Shown here piece after piece: positions 1-8,911 of a stretch of 64,000 nt of DNA. Source of the stretch: Bin87 sp965221295 (GTDB taxonomy: Bacteria > Chloroflexota > Dehalococcoidia > Lucifugimonadales > UBA3495); assembly GCA_965221295.1 (NCBI GenBank), contig OZ244879.1, positions 558,001-622,000 on the forward strand. Reading direction: 5' to 3'. Positions within the stretch are counted from its first letter, which is position 1. The number at the start of each line of letters is the position of its first letter. A program made the translations under genes and the position numbers. Below the pieces are notes generated by a model. The model saw only the letters and a list, made by a program, of their open reading frames with translations, did no database searches and was not told the DNA's origin.

Positions 1-206
1 AACGGCCGCCGGGGCTGGGGGCGGAAGCGGGAGCGCCGCGCGTTGCGGTCAACGAGATTGCCGCGCTGCGCTCGCAATGACAGTGGAAAAGGCCGCTCGC
101 AATGACCCACACTCTGTCATTGCGAGGAGCGCTAGCGACGCGGCAATCCCGGCGCCTGTGCGAACGGCCGCCGGAGCTGGCGATGGAGGGCCGAAGGCGG
201 CGCGTT
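1..206. repeat. Partial copies of the TGTCATTGCGAG hairpin repeat
   Basis: A right half-element ends near position 82 with the motif GATTGCCGCGCTGCGCTCGC followed by AATGACA. A left half-element starts at 115 with TGTCATTGCGAG and runs to about 206. They belong to the family that forms full arrays near 24, 50, 57 and 62 kb. The left end of the array is cut by the window edge. No credible gene lies in positions 1-313. Confidence 0.8.
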
Positions 207-313
207 ACGAGCGAATGCGAATAACCACAGGTGTGCCAGCTTCGTCTCGATGGACAGGGGTTCCGGTATGAAGAGGGTTGTACCAGCCAACAGGCATGGT
301 ATTCCCAGCGCCA

Positions 314-748
314 TCAGGCGACTTGTTCAACGGCCGCCGGAGCGCAACCCACCACCCGCATGGCCTCGATCACCCTTGCGATGGGCGTACAGTAGTCGAG
401 GCTCAACAGCGGAGCGGCGTCTTCTTCGGCGATGCCCAAGCGTTCCGCCAGTTCGGGCAGGTCGATGTTTTGCGCGCGCATGGCGGTGTACAGGTCAAGC
501 TGGGCGGCGATGACCGGCTGCACCGTAAACAGTTCCTGCCCTTCCTGGTACGGGCTGGGCGTCGGGAGGTCTTCGCCGAAACTGATGTAGGCGCTCAAGG
601 CCACGACCAAGCAATCTTCGGCAAGAATGAGGGTTTCCTTGAACGAGAATCCGCCAGTGTTGGCCCCGTCGACGTCGGGGAAAGTGGCCACAAATCCATC
701 CCCGTCCGATTCGGAACCATCAATGTTGCAGGGGTACGTGTACCGCAT
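314..748 (-). CDS. hicB: HicB family antitoxin
   Basis: The 144-aa protein starts in the HicB partial RNase-H-like fold (about residues 5-66, with the GFVATFPDVDG strand-turn typical of HicB) and ends in a helix-turn-helix region (about 97-134). Family members bind and neutralise the HicA mRNA interferase and repress the operon through the DNA-binding end. The start lies 2 bp after the hicA stop, with GGGAG at SD distance inside the end of hicA, so the pair is translationally coupled. HicA-first order is the common arrangement. The DNA-binding C-terminus is inferred from sequence pattern only. Confidence 0.88.
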   Translation of the reverse strand: MRYTYPCNIDGSESDGDGFVATFPDVDGANTGGFSFKETLILAEDCLVVALSAYISFGEDLPTPSPYQEGQELFTVQPVIAAQLDLYTAMRAQNIDLPELAERLGIAEEDAAPLLSLDYCTPIARVIEAMRVVGCAPAAVEQVA

Positions 749-750
749 GG

Positions 751-957
751 CTAAAACTCCCTTGGGTCAATTCCCAACTGGCGCAGCATATCAAAATATG
801 TTCGACGAGGAATCTCGCCGTTCTGTACAGTGGTTTTTCGATTTCCCAACCAAAAAAACCCATGGCTGCCCTTGCCCCGCGCCGGGTCGAACTGCCATTT
901 CAAGTCATTAGCCCTAGCGTAACGCCTAGCGCGCCGGATGAATTCCCTGCCGTTCAC
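751..957 (-). CDS. hicA: HicA family mRNA interferase toxin
   Basis: This 68-aa basic protein has the compact double-stranded-RNA-binding fold of HicA toxins. The catalytic histidine is His32 in the GKGSHG motif, followed by the KTTV strand and a terminal helix ending LGIDP. HicA cleaves mRNA when HicB is degraded. Translation starts at a GTG with no obvious SD. The protein is full length with an intact active site, so the module may be functional. It lies beside a repeat array, as such modules often do. Confidence 0.88.
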   Translation of the reverse strand: MNGREFIRRARRYARANDLKWQFDPARGKGSHGFFWLGNRKTTVQNGEIPRRTYFDMLRQLGIDPREF

Positions 958-1109
958 GCTACTATTGTCGTGTTGACGCTCCCGGGTGTCAAATTACCTC
1001 GTACCAACCTCGCTAGATTGGAATGACGCCGTGGCCTAAAACCTACCCAAACCGGTGTCCCGTCGCCAACCCCTCCGTTTTGCCACCGCCGGAAACTTAG
1101 CGCGCCGCC

Positions 1110-1778
1110 TCAACTGAACTCCGTCCGGCGATGCTGCCCCAGCCCGGTTCGGCGCAGCGTCTCCGCCAGGGTTGGCTCCAGATCCGCCGGCCCTCGCACC
1201 CAGAGGTGCGGACGCGGCGCCGGCTGGTCAGCCCCTGCCATCCGCCTGTAGATTTCCCAGGTGGCTTCGCTGTGCGCCGCGTCGCCGATGCCCTGGGCCC
1301 GGTCGTCCAGGCGCTGGCGGGCCAACCACGGGCAGACGGTGAAGCGGATGATCAGCGGATCAACACCGGCGTCGGCGGCGACCGCGTAGAGCGGACGGCG
1401 CACGTTCTCGTTGAGGTTGGTGGCGTCGAACACCACTGAGCAGCCCTCACGCAGGTATCCCCTGGTCAATACGTGCATGGCGGCGAACACCCGCCGGTGT
1501 TCGCGCCGGCTGTACTGGGGCCTAGGCGCCAGCAGCCGACGGGTGCGGTCGCTGTTCAGCCAGAGGAAGGGCGCCCGCGCCGAAAGTTCACGGGCGAAGT
1601 GGGACTTGCCGGAGCCGGGCAGGCCGCATAGCGCCACCAGGGCGGGCGATGCCGTCGGCTCTGGTCGCTCGCCGTCGTACACGGAGCGCAGGAACTCCAG
1701 ATCTTTGGGGCGCAGACCGCCAGCGGTCCAGAAATTGGTGGGAGACCCTACAGGCTGACCCGACAATTGCGTCCCCAT
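1110..1778 (-). CDS. P-loop ATP-binding kinase-like protein
   Basis: This 222-aa protein has a Walker A motif GLPGSGKS at residues 52-59, an NSD motif near 75-77 and a DATN motif at 118-121 followed by two arginines. That combination is typical of small P-loop kinases of the polynucleotide-kinase/zeta-toxin-like group. The substrate cannot be told from sequence; a nucleic-acid 5' end, small metabolite or sugar nucleotide are all possible. It is the last gene of a minus-strand run pdxA-proC-yggT, 13 bp after yggT, so probably co-transcribed. The start is uncertain because the first 40 residues are poorly conserved in character. Confidence 0.75.
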   Translation of the reverse strand: MGTQLSGQPVGSPTNFWTAGGLRPKDLEFLRSVYDGERPEPTASPALVALCGLPGSGKSHFARELSARAPFLWLNSDRTRRLLAPRPQYSRREHRRVFAAMHVLTRGYLREGCSVVFDATNLNENVRRPLYAVAADAGVDPLIIRFTVCPWLARQRLDDRAQGIGDAAHSEATWEIYRRMAGADQPAPRPHLWVRGPADLEPTLAETLRRTGLGQHRRTEFS

Positions 1779-1791
1779 GGCCCCGAAGGCG

Positions 1792-2064
1792 CTATAGCAA
1801 TGCCCGGACGACGTATTGAATGACGACCAAGATCACCATGACCACCAGGGGGCTGAAATCGATCATCCCGGTCTGGGGCAGCGCCCGGCGAATCGGACCC
1901 AATACCGGCTCCGTAACCCTGAACACCACCTCGTAGATCTGAAGCAGGAATTCCGGCGCGGTGTTGCCCTGCATCGACATGTACTGCACCACAAACCCCA
2001 GGATGATGCGGGCCAGCAGCAGCAGATAGCAGAGCGTGATGATGAGGCTGAATAGCTCCTGCAT
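1792..2064 (-). CDS. yggT: YggT family membrane protein
   Basis: The 90-aa protein has one hydrophobic segment at each end (about residues 5-27 and 68-88). Between them is the YggT signature RVTEPVLGPIRRALP followed by DFSPLV. YggT proteins are inner-membrane proteins often encoded beside proC; roles in osmotic protection or division have been proposed but the biochemistry is unknown. Here it follows proC by 27 bp on the same strand, which is the classical context. No clear SD is visible. Confidence 0.92.
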   Translation of the reverse strand: MQELFSLIITLCYLLLLARIILGFVVQYMSMQGNTAPEFLLQIYEVVFRVTEPVLGPIRRALPQTGMIDFSPLVVMVILVVIQYVVRALL

Positions 2065-2091
2065 AACGGTACGGACATGACTCCCAAGTGG

Positions 2092-2898
2092 CTAATCCTG
2101 ACCCAACCTGATTGATTTCAGGTAGGCGGCGTTGACGGCATCGACCAGGGCGGCCGGAACGCCGGCGCGTTCCAGCGCTTGCAGACCCTCGGCGGTGGTT
2201 CCGCCGGGGGACGTGACCATATCTTTCAGCTCGGCGGGGTGCTTGCCGGTTTCAACCACCAGTTGCGCGCTGCCCCGCACCGTTTGCAACGCCAGGCGTC
2301 GCGCCACGTCCCGGGGCAACCCCACGTAGACGCCGGCGTCGATCAGCGCTTCCAAGATCAGAAAGACGTACGCCGGCCCGCTGGCGCTCAACGCCGTGGC
2401 CATGTCGAGATACTTCTCGTCGTCAACGTAAATCTCGTCGCCAATGGTGGACAGAATTGCGGAGGTGGTCTCCCGGTGCGTCTGGGACACCGACGGCGCG
2501 CAGGTCCACATGGTCATGCCCTGGCCGATCTGCGCCGGCGTGTTGGGCATGACGCGTATCACGTTTGGCGCGCTCAATCCATCCGACAATGCCTTGATGC
2601 GGGCGCCCGCCACGATGGAAAGAGCCGAATGATGGCCGGACGAAAACTCCCCGCCTATGTCAGCGTAAACCTTCGGCAAATCCTGGGGCTTGACGGAAAT
2701 TACCACCAGTTCGGAAGCCTGCGTAACCCGGCTGTTGGAATCGGAAACATCCACCCCGTAGCGTTCTGCCAAGTAATCGCGACGGGCTGGCACGGGTTCT
2801 CCGATCATAATGTCGCCGGCCTGGGCCACGCCGCCGTCCAGCATCCCGCCCAGGATGGCCTCGGCCATGGTTCCGCCGCCGATGAATCCGATCTTCAT
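2092..2898 (-). CDS. proC: Pyrroline-5-carboxylate reductase
   Basis: This 268-aa enzyme reduces 1-pyrroline-5-carboxylate to L-proline with NAD(P)H, the last step of proline synthesis. The N-terminal Rossmann motif is GFIGGGTMAEAI (residues 4-15). The central VMPNTPAQIGQG motif and the C-terminal signature DMVTSPGGTTAEGLQ are both intact, and the length is normal for the family. It starts 4 bp after the pdxA stop, so the two are co-transcribed and probably coupled. ProC acts in the cytoplasm as an oligomer. Confidence 0.96.
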   Translation of the reverse strand: MKIGFIGGGTMAEAILGGMLDGGVAQAGDIMIGEPVPARRDYLAERYGVDVSDSNSRVTQASELVVISVKPQDLPKVYADIGGEFSSGHHSALSIVAGARIKALSDGLSAPNVIRVMPNTPAQIGQGMTMWTCAPSVSQTHRETTSAILSTIGDEIYVDDEKYLDMATALSASGPAYVFLILEALIDAGVYVGLPRDVARRLALQTVRGSAQLVVETGKHPAELKDMVTSPGGTTAEGLQALERAGVPAALVDAVNAAYLKSIRLGQD

Positions 2899-2902
2899 GG
2901 CG

Positions 2903-3952
2903 CTACGCCTCGTCCCAACCGTCGGTTAGTCCGTCGCCCCTGGCGAAGGCCACCGCCATCCGGATGGACTCCACCATCGAAGTGTGATCGGCCAGGTTCT
3001 TGCCGGCGATGTCGAAAGCGGTGCCGTGGTCAACCGAGGTGCGCACGAAGGGAAGGCCCAGGTTGGCGGTGATGCTTTCCTCGAACCCGTACACCTTGAC
3101 CGGAATGTGTCCCTGGTCGTGGTACATGCACAAGGTCACGTCGTACCGTCCCTGAATGGCCTGGTGGAAGATGATGTCCGCCGGTACCGGCCCGATGGCG
3201 TTGATGCCTTCGGCCTGCGCCTTACGCACGGCCGGCTCGATCTCTTCGGCTTCCTCGCTGCCCAGCAAACCGCCGTCGCTGCCGTGGGGGTTCAGCGCGG
3301 CCACGCCGATGCGGGGAGTCGCGAAACCCCACCTGCGGAAGTTGTCGTCGGTGAGGCGCAGGTAATCGAGAATGCGGTCCTGCTTCACGTAATCGCACGC
3401 CACGCGCAGGGAACGATGGGTGGTCAGGTGCACCACGCGCAGGTTTTTGGCCATCAGCATCGTGGCGACGGTCTTGGCGCCGGACAGCTCCTGCAGTAGC
3501 TCCATATGTCCGATAGCCTCGTAACCGGCCAGAGCGGCTGCTTCCTTGTTCAGCGGAGCTGTGGCCAGGGCGTCCACCACGCCAGCCATGGCCAGTTGGC
3601 CGGCCTTGCTCACCCACTCCATAGCAGCCTTGCCGCAGGGCACGCTGAGCTGCCCCACGGTGATGTCCTCGGAGTTCAGGTTGCCGATGTCCACCACATC
3701 GATTTGCCCCGGATCCTCGCCCGATATGGTTGGGTCGTCGGTGTGGTTTATGGCCAGCGGCAGGCCAGTCATCCTGGCCGCCTGCTGCATGGCGTACACG
3801 TTGCCGATCACCACCGGTCGGCAGGCGGCGTACACGCGAGGGTCGGCCAGCGCCTTCACCACCACCTCCGGCCCGATGCCGCACGGATCGCCCATGGTGA
3901 TGGCAACAGCCGGACGGTGGTCGGCGGCTGCTGAGTCGTACGCTCCAGACAT
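2903..3952 (-). CDS. pdxA: 4-hydroxythreonine-4-phosphate dehydrogenase (PdxA family)
   Basis: The 349-aa protein matches PdxA across its length. It has AITMGDPCGIGPEV near the N-terminus, a metal-binding His in EAIGHMEL, the MYHDQGHIPVK motif and the C-terminal SVDHGTAFDIAG motif. The family oxidises 4-phosphooxy-L-threonine in pyridoxal-phosphate synthesis. Close paralogues (PdxA2) oxidise four-carbon acid-sugar phosphates and cannot be excluded, since no other pdx gene is nearby. The start is supported by GGGAGG at SD distance and by an extended -10 box about 50 bp upstream. It heads the operon pdxA-proC-yggT-kinase. Confidence 0.92.
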   Translation of the reverse strand: MSGAYDSAAADHRPAVAITMGDPCGIGPEVVVKALADPRVYAACRPVVIGNVYAMQQAARMTGLPLAINHTDDPTISGEDPGQIDVVDIGNLNSEDITVGQLSVPCGKAAMEWVSKAGQLAMAGVVDALATAPLNKEAAALAGYEAIGHMELLQELSGAKTVATMLMAKNLRVVHLTTHRSLRVACDYVKQDRILDYLRLTDDNFRRWGFATPRIGVAALNPHGSDGGLLGSEEAEEIEPAVRKAQAEGINAIGPVPADIIFHQAIQGRYDVTLCMYHDQGHIPVKVYGFEESITANLGLPFVRTSVDHGTAFDIAGKNLADHTSMVESIRMAVAFARGDGLTDGWDEA

Positions 3953-3999
3953 GGCGGTCCTCCCATGGGTTGTAGGGTGGCAAAACCCAATGATGGGGG

Positions 4000-4008
4000 A
4001 TTATAGCA
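4000..4008 (-). promoter_or_regulatory. Extended -10 promoter for the pdxA operon
   Basis: On the minus strand the sequence reads TGCTATAAT, a perfect extended -10 element, placing transcription start about 40 nt before the pdxA ATG. No good -35 box is seen, as is common with TGn-type promoters. A small hairpin, CGGCG-GAAA-CGCCG, lies just upstream. Confidence 0.6.
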
Positions 4009-4141
4009 CGGCGTTTCCGCCGGATATTGGGTACGGGTGAATCGGCCCGGTTGATTGGCGCCCAATCTGGTATGGCGAGGCCTTCCGCAAACCGCTGCTT
4101 GCGGGATTTTGGCGCCCGCGAGTCAAGGCCCCCGAGCGCGA

Positions 4142-4951
4142 TTACAAGCCCAACACCGTTTCCAACCCAACGGTCAGTCCGGGGCGATTGACCACTTCGC
4201 GAACGCACCGGAGCACGCCGGGCATGTAGCAATCCCGACCGAGGGTGTCGTGCCGTATGCTGAGGGTCTGGCCCGCCGCGCCGAAGATCACCTCGTGGTG
4301 GGCGCTGCGTCCCGGTAGGCGCAGGCTGTGGATGCCGACGCCGCCGATGTCGCCGCCACGGGTTTCCGGCAGGTGATGCGTCGTCGTTTCGTTCCGCAGA
4401 AAATCGGCGCTGCGCTGGTCGCGCATACCCTGGGCGATGGCCATGGAAAACCCCGACGGCGAATCGATCTTCATTTCGTGATGCGCTTCAACCACGTCCA
4501 CGTAGTCGAAGAAGGCCGCGGCCTGCTCCGCCAGCTTCTTCAGCGCCACGGCGCCCAGGGCGAAATTTGGCGCCACGATGACGCCAACCCCGCGCTCCTG
4601 GCTCATCGTGTCCAATTCTTGCAGCTGTTGCGCGTCCAACCCGCTGGCGCCCAGCACCATGTGGACGCCGCGGTCGGCGGCCTGCCTGGCGGCGACCATG
4701 CAAGCGGCGGCGTGAGTGAATTCCACCATCACGTCGGGGCGCGTTTCGCCCAGGATCTTCGCCAGGTCGGTTGACAGGGGAACCTCGCCGGCGGGCGTTG
4801 GCAGCGTGTCCCCCCTGGGGGTATGACAAGTGGCGCCCACCAGTTTGAGGTCATCTGAAGACGCCACCGCCCGTACTGTCTCCGAGCCCATGCGCCCGGT
4901 GGCGCCGTGTATCACGACCGATATGATGCCGCTTCGTTCCGGGGAAGTCAT
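4142..4951 (-). CDS. dapB: 4-hydroxy-tetrahydrodipicolinate reductase
   Basis: This 269-aa enzyme catalyses the NAD(P)H-dependent reduction in the diaminopimelate/lysine pathway. It has the N-terminal VIHGATGRMGSE dinucleotide motif (about residues 13-24), the EFTHAAA and VAPNFALGA motifs, and the catalytic segment EAHHEMKIDSPSG with the conserved His pair and Lys. The residue after PSG is Phe where Thr is usual, a mild departure. AGGAG precedes the ATG at good spacing. It may share use with asd further downstream, which makes the pathway precursor. Confidence 0.95.
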   Translation of the reverse strand: MTSPERSGIISVVIHGATGRMGSETVRAVASSDDLKLVGATCHTPRGDTLPTPAGEVPLSTDLAKILGETRPDVMVEFTHAAACMVAARQAADRGVHMVLGASGLDAQQLQELDTMSQERGVGVIVAPNFALGAVALKKLAEQAAAFFDYVDVVEAHHEMKIDSPSGFSMAIAQGMRDQRSADFLRNETTTHHLPETRGGDIGGVGIHSLRLPGRSAHHEVIFGAAGQTLSIRHDTLGRDCYMPGVLRCVREVVNRPGLTVGLETVLGL

Positions 4952-5368
4952 GATCCAGCGCTCCTGAACTATTGCGATTGTGGTTGGCCAAATTTGAGCG
5001 GGAAGCTTGGCTTGCCCGTTCCAGCTCGACTCGGCCCGCCCGCCCGTGGCGTCAAATCATCATAGCCCTGACCTACCGGGTGTCAAGCGCTCGAGGCTCC
5101 TCATGCGCGCTCAGTTGGCGCTCGGATGCACGTTGTTGAATCCGTGCCGAGCGGTGCCGTGGCCGCGACAGCGAACCCGATGGCCGCCGCCGCCTCAATG
5201 CAACCGTGCCCCCTTGCTCCAGGTCCGGCGCCAACCGCGCGTCGGCCACCGCCAGCGTTGTGCCGGCGCCGGGGTTGACCACCTACGAACCCGGATGGCC
5301 ACGCTCGAACCCGGATGGCCACGCTGCGTTCGCTCGCCACGCCAGCTTGAAGGAACTGGCTAGGTTCC
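4952..5368. other. Intergenic region, possible decayed gene remnant
   Basis: About 417 bp without a credible intact gene. A perfect tandem pair of 19-bp units, AACCCGGATGGCCACGCTC, lies near 5287-5325. On the minus strand two frames contain stretches that look protein-like (one starting VNPGAGTTLAVADARL, the other containing EAAAAIGFAVAATAPLG) but in different frames, which would fit a frameshifted relic. No family could be recognised. Confidence 0.3.
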
Positions 5369-7300
5369 CTATGCTTGGGCTGTGGCGACATCGTAGCGTT
5401 CCAGGCATGAATTCACCACCAGGTCAATATCGCCAGACAGAAGGTAACCCGCCTCGGCCAACTTGGTTGCGGCAACCCTCACCTGCGCCGAGTAATCCTC
5501 CCGACTGGCGTAGCGTTCCTCGATGGATGGCCTCGGGTCTCCGGTGTCCCTTCGCTGGGCGACTGTAGCTGGGAACCAGTGGGTGGAACCCTGCATGGAC
5601 ATCAATTGCTCCGGCGCTCCGGTGTCGGGATGCCGCAGGTTCCAACCAGTATGGGTGCCCACGGGAACCGTGAGGTCCGGGAGCCTGACGCCCGCCAGAT
5701 CGTTGCCGTCCGCGTCGGCCGCCGGAACAAGGTGGGGATACTCGCGGCCTTCCACCACGGGATACCTGGCGATGCCCTGGCGCGCATCGGGGCCCACGTC
5801 GATTTCGCACACTCGCCACAGCCGCTCCGGGTCCGGCAGGCTCCGGGCAGGTATCCGCGGAACTGCGCCCAGGTATGACGCCTGGGTCACGGCGGCGCCG
5901 TCCTGCAGGCGAGGGAACCGGCTGGGAGGTGGTTCCACGCCGTCGCTCACCCAGCGGTCGAGGTTAAATAGCGCGGCCCGCAGTAAAGGTATGTAGTCCA
6001 CCGCGTTGTAGGGGTGCCGTCCCGTGGCGCCATCGGGTCCCTGACCGATCATCAACTCGGGCGACCCGGGGAGGTGTTGCGTTCCGGCGAATAGGTACCG
6101 CCTGATCTCCGGCGCCAGTTCCAGGTCGCTGGCGCCGTCGCTACCGATGTGGGTCAGGCACGCGTCGCCCCGCCAGTACTCGGCGGCAGAGTCGGTGTAG
6201 ATGATTTTGGGTAGGGCGTTTAGTTCACGCAGCCGATTCAGCAACCCATCGGTTTGTTCCGTAAGCGTGTCGGCAAGGTTGTTGTCGGCAAAGGGGAATT
6301 GATGCCCAAACCCAGGATTGGACTGGCAGGAAGGCTGGGCGAAACGATGGTTGAATTCGCCCATTCGTCCGCCGGCGACGTGGGGCAGCAGACCGTCGAA
6401 GACTTGCCGGCCGTCTTCGCTGACGTTGAGGCCAAGATAAACCATGTGGCGGAGCAGGCGGCCGCACTGCGAAACCCCGTGGCCGTAAATCCGAGAGTAT
6501 GCGGGAAATCCCTCGGACGGGTTGCGGAACCAGGCGGCGGCGTCCCGCACCGCCAGCATCCCGCAGCCCACCACAACGGGTTTGGCGGCGGTGTAGATGA
6601 CGTAGTAGATCTTTCCGGGCTGGAATCCCGTGTCAAGAGTCACGCGCGCGGCGTCCGGGAAGCGCCACTGGGAGCGCGGAATCACCGTGTCGGGCCCGTC
6701 CTCCCAGTCCCGAACCAGCAACACGGCGTCGGGGTCATCCAGATGCGCCACGGGGTAAGGCTGGTGGTCGCGGTTGGAAAGCTGGCGCGTCGTCTCCACG
6801 ACATTGGGCCGCATTTCCACGCAGGCTTGGCCGGTAACCGCCTGCCCATCAATGAAAATCTCCGGGGCGTTCAACCCCAACAGGGCGTCGCTGCGGTACA
6901 CGTCCCACTGCCAACCGACTGACAACACTGAGTAGCCATGATTCAACAGAAAACCGTCGCCCTCGGGTATTTCCGCAGAATCAATGGCTGGAGTCGGAGC
7001 GCGATTGAAAAACGCGATGGTGCGCCGACGCCCGCGATTGACCACCTCAACAATGAGCCGCCCGTTGCCTCGCGCCGCGTCTTTCGGGGCGACCAGCGTG
7101 AAATCGGATTCAAAACGGACACGACCCGTTCCGTCAACCGGCGCATGTTCCAGATCGACCACGGCGACGTTGGCCGAATCGCTAGGGTTCACAGCGAAAT
7201 CCAGTGTCCCTTCGATCCTTTCGTATTCCCCACTGTCGCCGAAAGACTTGCCATGGTGATAGGGACGTCGCTCTTTGATGTTCACGGCAACTACGGGCAT
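5369..7300 (-). CDS. Alpha/beta hydrolase domain protein (PF20091-like)
   Basis: This is a large cytoplasmic-looking hydrolase of 643 aa. It begins MPVVAVNIKERRPYHHGKSF and carries the long beta-rich N-terminal part typical of the alpha/beta hydrolase domain family PF20091. The start at 7300 is chosen because AGGAG sits at SD distance and family similarity begins there; 71 further in-frame codons upstream read through 18-bp tandem repeats and are not coding. A YSRIYGHGVSQCGRLLRH segment is where a nucleophile elbow would lie (GHGVSQCG), so the Ser in GVSQCG is the likely nucleophile. Substrate is unknown. The family assignment is from memory of the sequence pattern. Confidence 0.8.
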   Translation of the reverse strand: MPVVAVNIKERRPYHHGKSFGDSGEYERIEGTLDFAVNPSDSANVAVVDLEHAPVDGTGRVRFESDFTLVAPKDAARGNGRLIVEVVNRGRRRTIAFFNRAPTPAIDSAEIPEGDGFLLNHGYSVLSVGWQWDVYRSDALLGLNAPEIFIDGQAVTGQACVEMRPNVVETTRQLSNRDHQPYPVAHLDDPDAVLLVRDWEDGPDTVIPRSQWRFPDAARVTLDTGFQPGKIYYVIYTAAKPVVVGCGMLAVRDAAAWFRNPSEGFPAYSRIYGHGVSQCGRLLRHMVYLGLNVSEDGRQVFDGLLPHVAGGRMGEFNHRFAQPSCQSNPGFGHQFPFADNNLADTLTEQTDGLLNRLRELNALPKIIYTDSAAEYWRGDACLTHIGSDGASDLELAPEIRRYLFAGTQHLPGSPELMIGQGPDGATGRHPYNAVDYIPLLRAALFNLDRWVSDGVEPPPSRFPRLQDGAAVTQASYLGAVPRIPARSLPDPERLWRVCEIDVGPDARQGIARYPVVEGREYPHLVPAADADGNDLAGVRLPDLTVPVGTHTGWNLRHPDTGAPEQLMSMQGSTHWFPATVAQRRDTGDPRPSIEERYASREDYSAQVRVAATKLAEAGYLLSGDIDLVVNSCLERYDVATAQA

Positions 7301-7318
7301 GATGCACTCCTGGCGTTG

Positions 7319-7390
7319 CGGTTCAACTGTCCGGCGCGGATCAATTGTCCGGCGCGGTTCAACTGTCGGGCACGGTTCAACCGGCCAGCG
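7319..7390. repeat. Four tandem 18-bp units in a gene leader
   Basis: Units resembling CGGTTCAACTGTCCGGCG repeat at 7319, 7337, 7355 and 7373. They lie immediately upstream of the SD of the 643-aa hydrolase, so they would be in its 5' untranslated region. More degenerate versions continue to about 7440. Confidence 0.75.
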
Positions 7391-7585
7391 TGGTTTATTT
7401 GGGCAAACGGTTCCATCGGACAAGCGGTTCAATTGAGCAAGATGGTAGCAATCGCGCCAATGCCGGTCAAACTTGCACCCTTGCCAGAAGGCGATCTGCG
7501 GTACGCATGGCAACCCGCGCAGGAGCGTCGCATGGCGACTGGGCGCGTCAGAGCGATTTTGGCATCTAGCATTGTCGGCAACGAT

Positions 7586-7833
7586 GCGCCCCGGCTGTTC
7601 CGAAATGTGCCCCGGCTGTTCCGAAATGCGCCCCAGCCGCTCCGACGAGCGCTCTTGCGGTCCGTCCTTGCCGGCAACGTCGCTAGTGACACGTTCCTGG
7701 CTCGTCGTGGCAAACTCGATGCCAATGAGCTGTCGTCGAGTATGGACGCGATAACGCGGCGGGTGTAACCTGAAAACACGCGCTGTTGTCGCGACTTCGA
7801 TCTTCGGAGTTGCTCAACTTCGGAGTTGCCCAA
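7586..7833. repeat. Short tandem repeats between divergent genes
   Basis: Three 21-bp units of the form GCGCCCCGGCTGTTCCGAAAT occupy 7586-7648, the third diverged. Two 16-bp units CTTCGGAGTTGCYCAA occupy 7802-7833, just before the asd SD. Otherwise the roughly 570 bp between the hydrolase start and asd show no credible gene. Confidence 0.7.
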
Positions 7834-7870
7834 CGCCATCCCGAAAATAACGCCGCCAGACAGGAGCGAA

Positions 7871-8911
7871 ATGGACCTGAACGGACTCAAATTAGCGGTG
7901 GTTGGCGCCACTGGAGCGGTGGGTCAGGAGACCCTCCGGCTCATCGAGGCTCGCTACCCCGAACACCGGAACCTGAAACTGTTGGCTTCCAAGCGATCCG
8001 CGGGCCGCGAGATCGCCGTCAACGGCGAGACGCACACGGTGTTGGAAACCACCGCAGAGTCGTTCGACGACGTTGACATCGCGTTCATCTCGGTCAGTAC
8101 CGAAGCATCCCGGCGCTTTGGGCCGGTGGCGGCCGCCGCCGGGGCGATGGTGATCGACGACTCCAGCGCGTTCCGGATGGACGCCGAAGTTCCGTTGGTG
8201 GTGCCGGAAGTCAATGGAGGCGACCTTGATTGGCATGACGGCATCGTTTCGATTCCCAACTGCTCCACCACTCCGCTGGTGATGGTGGCTCATCCGCTGC
8301 GCCAGGCCAGCCCCATACGCCGGATCGTAGCCGACACCTACCAGTCGGTTTCCGGGGCCGGTGGCGCGGCCATGACCGAATTGCGCGAGCAGACGCGCGC
8401 GGTAATGCACGGCGGGCCGGCGGAACCCGATGCTCAACCCCAGGCCATCGCGTTCAACGTGTTTCCCCATATCGACTCCTTCACTGACTCTGGTTACACC
8501 CGTGAAGAAGAGAAGATGATCAACGAGAGCCGCAAGATTCTGCACGAGCCGGCCCTGGCGGTGTCCGCTACCTGCGTGAGGGTTCCGGTCTTCGTTTCGC
8601 ATTGCGTGGCCGCTCACGTGGAATTTGAGCAGCCGGTTTCGCCGGGCGAGGCCAGGGAGTTGCTCGACCAGATGCCTGGAGTAACCGTCCTCGATGACCC
8701 TGCCCACAGCGTTTACCCCATGCCGGTGGACGCGGCCGGACGGGACGACGTGTTCGTCGGTCGCATCCGCCGGGACGCATCCAATGCCAACGGGTTGGTC
8801 ATGTGGGTGGTTACCGATAACCTGGTGAAGGGCGCGGCCCTCAACGCGCTGCAAATCGCGGAGTGCGCGGTGGAACGAAACGCAGTGCATGGCCGCCGCA
8901 AGCAATCCTGA
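7871..8911 (+). CDS. asd: Aspartate-semialdehyde dehydrogenase
   Basis: The 346-aa enzyme makes aspartate-semialdehyde from aspartyl phosphate, feeding lysine/diaminopimelate, threonine and methionine synthesis. It shows the N-terminal VVGATGAVGQE NADP motif, the active-site SIPNCSTT with the catalytic Cys, QSVSGAGGAAM, and the HCVAAHVEFE segment with a conserved His. The start at 7871 is set by GGAG just upstream (CAGGAGCGAAATGG). Fifteen upstream codons fall in repeat sequence and were excluded. Length is normal for the family. Confidence 0.96.
   Translation: MDLNGLKLAVVGATGAVGQETLRLIEARYPEHRNLKLLASKRSAGREIAVNGETHTVLETTAESFDDVDIAFISVSTEASRRFGPVAAAAGAMVIDDSSAFRMDAEVPLVVPEVNGGDLDWHDGIVSIPNCSTTPLVMVAHPLRQASPIRRIVADTYQSVSGAGGAAMTELREQTRAVMHGGPAEPDAQPQAIAFNVFPHIDSFTDSGYTREEEKMINESRKILHEPALAVSATCVRVPVFVSHCVAAHVEFEQPVSPGEARELLDQMPGVTVLDDPAHSVYPMPVDAAGRDDVFVGRIRRDASNANGLVMWVVTDNLVKGAALNALQIAECAVERNAVHGRRKQS

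Noticed and set aside
7429..7911. 160-aa frame on the minus strand between the hydrolase and asd
   Set aside because: It overlaps the start of asd, covers short tandem repeats and has no SD or recognisable family.
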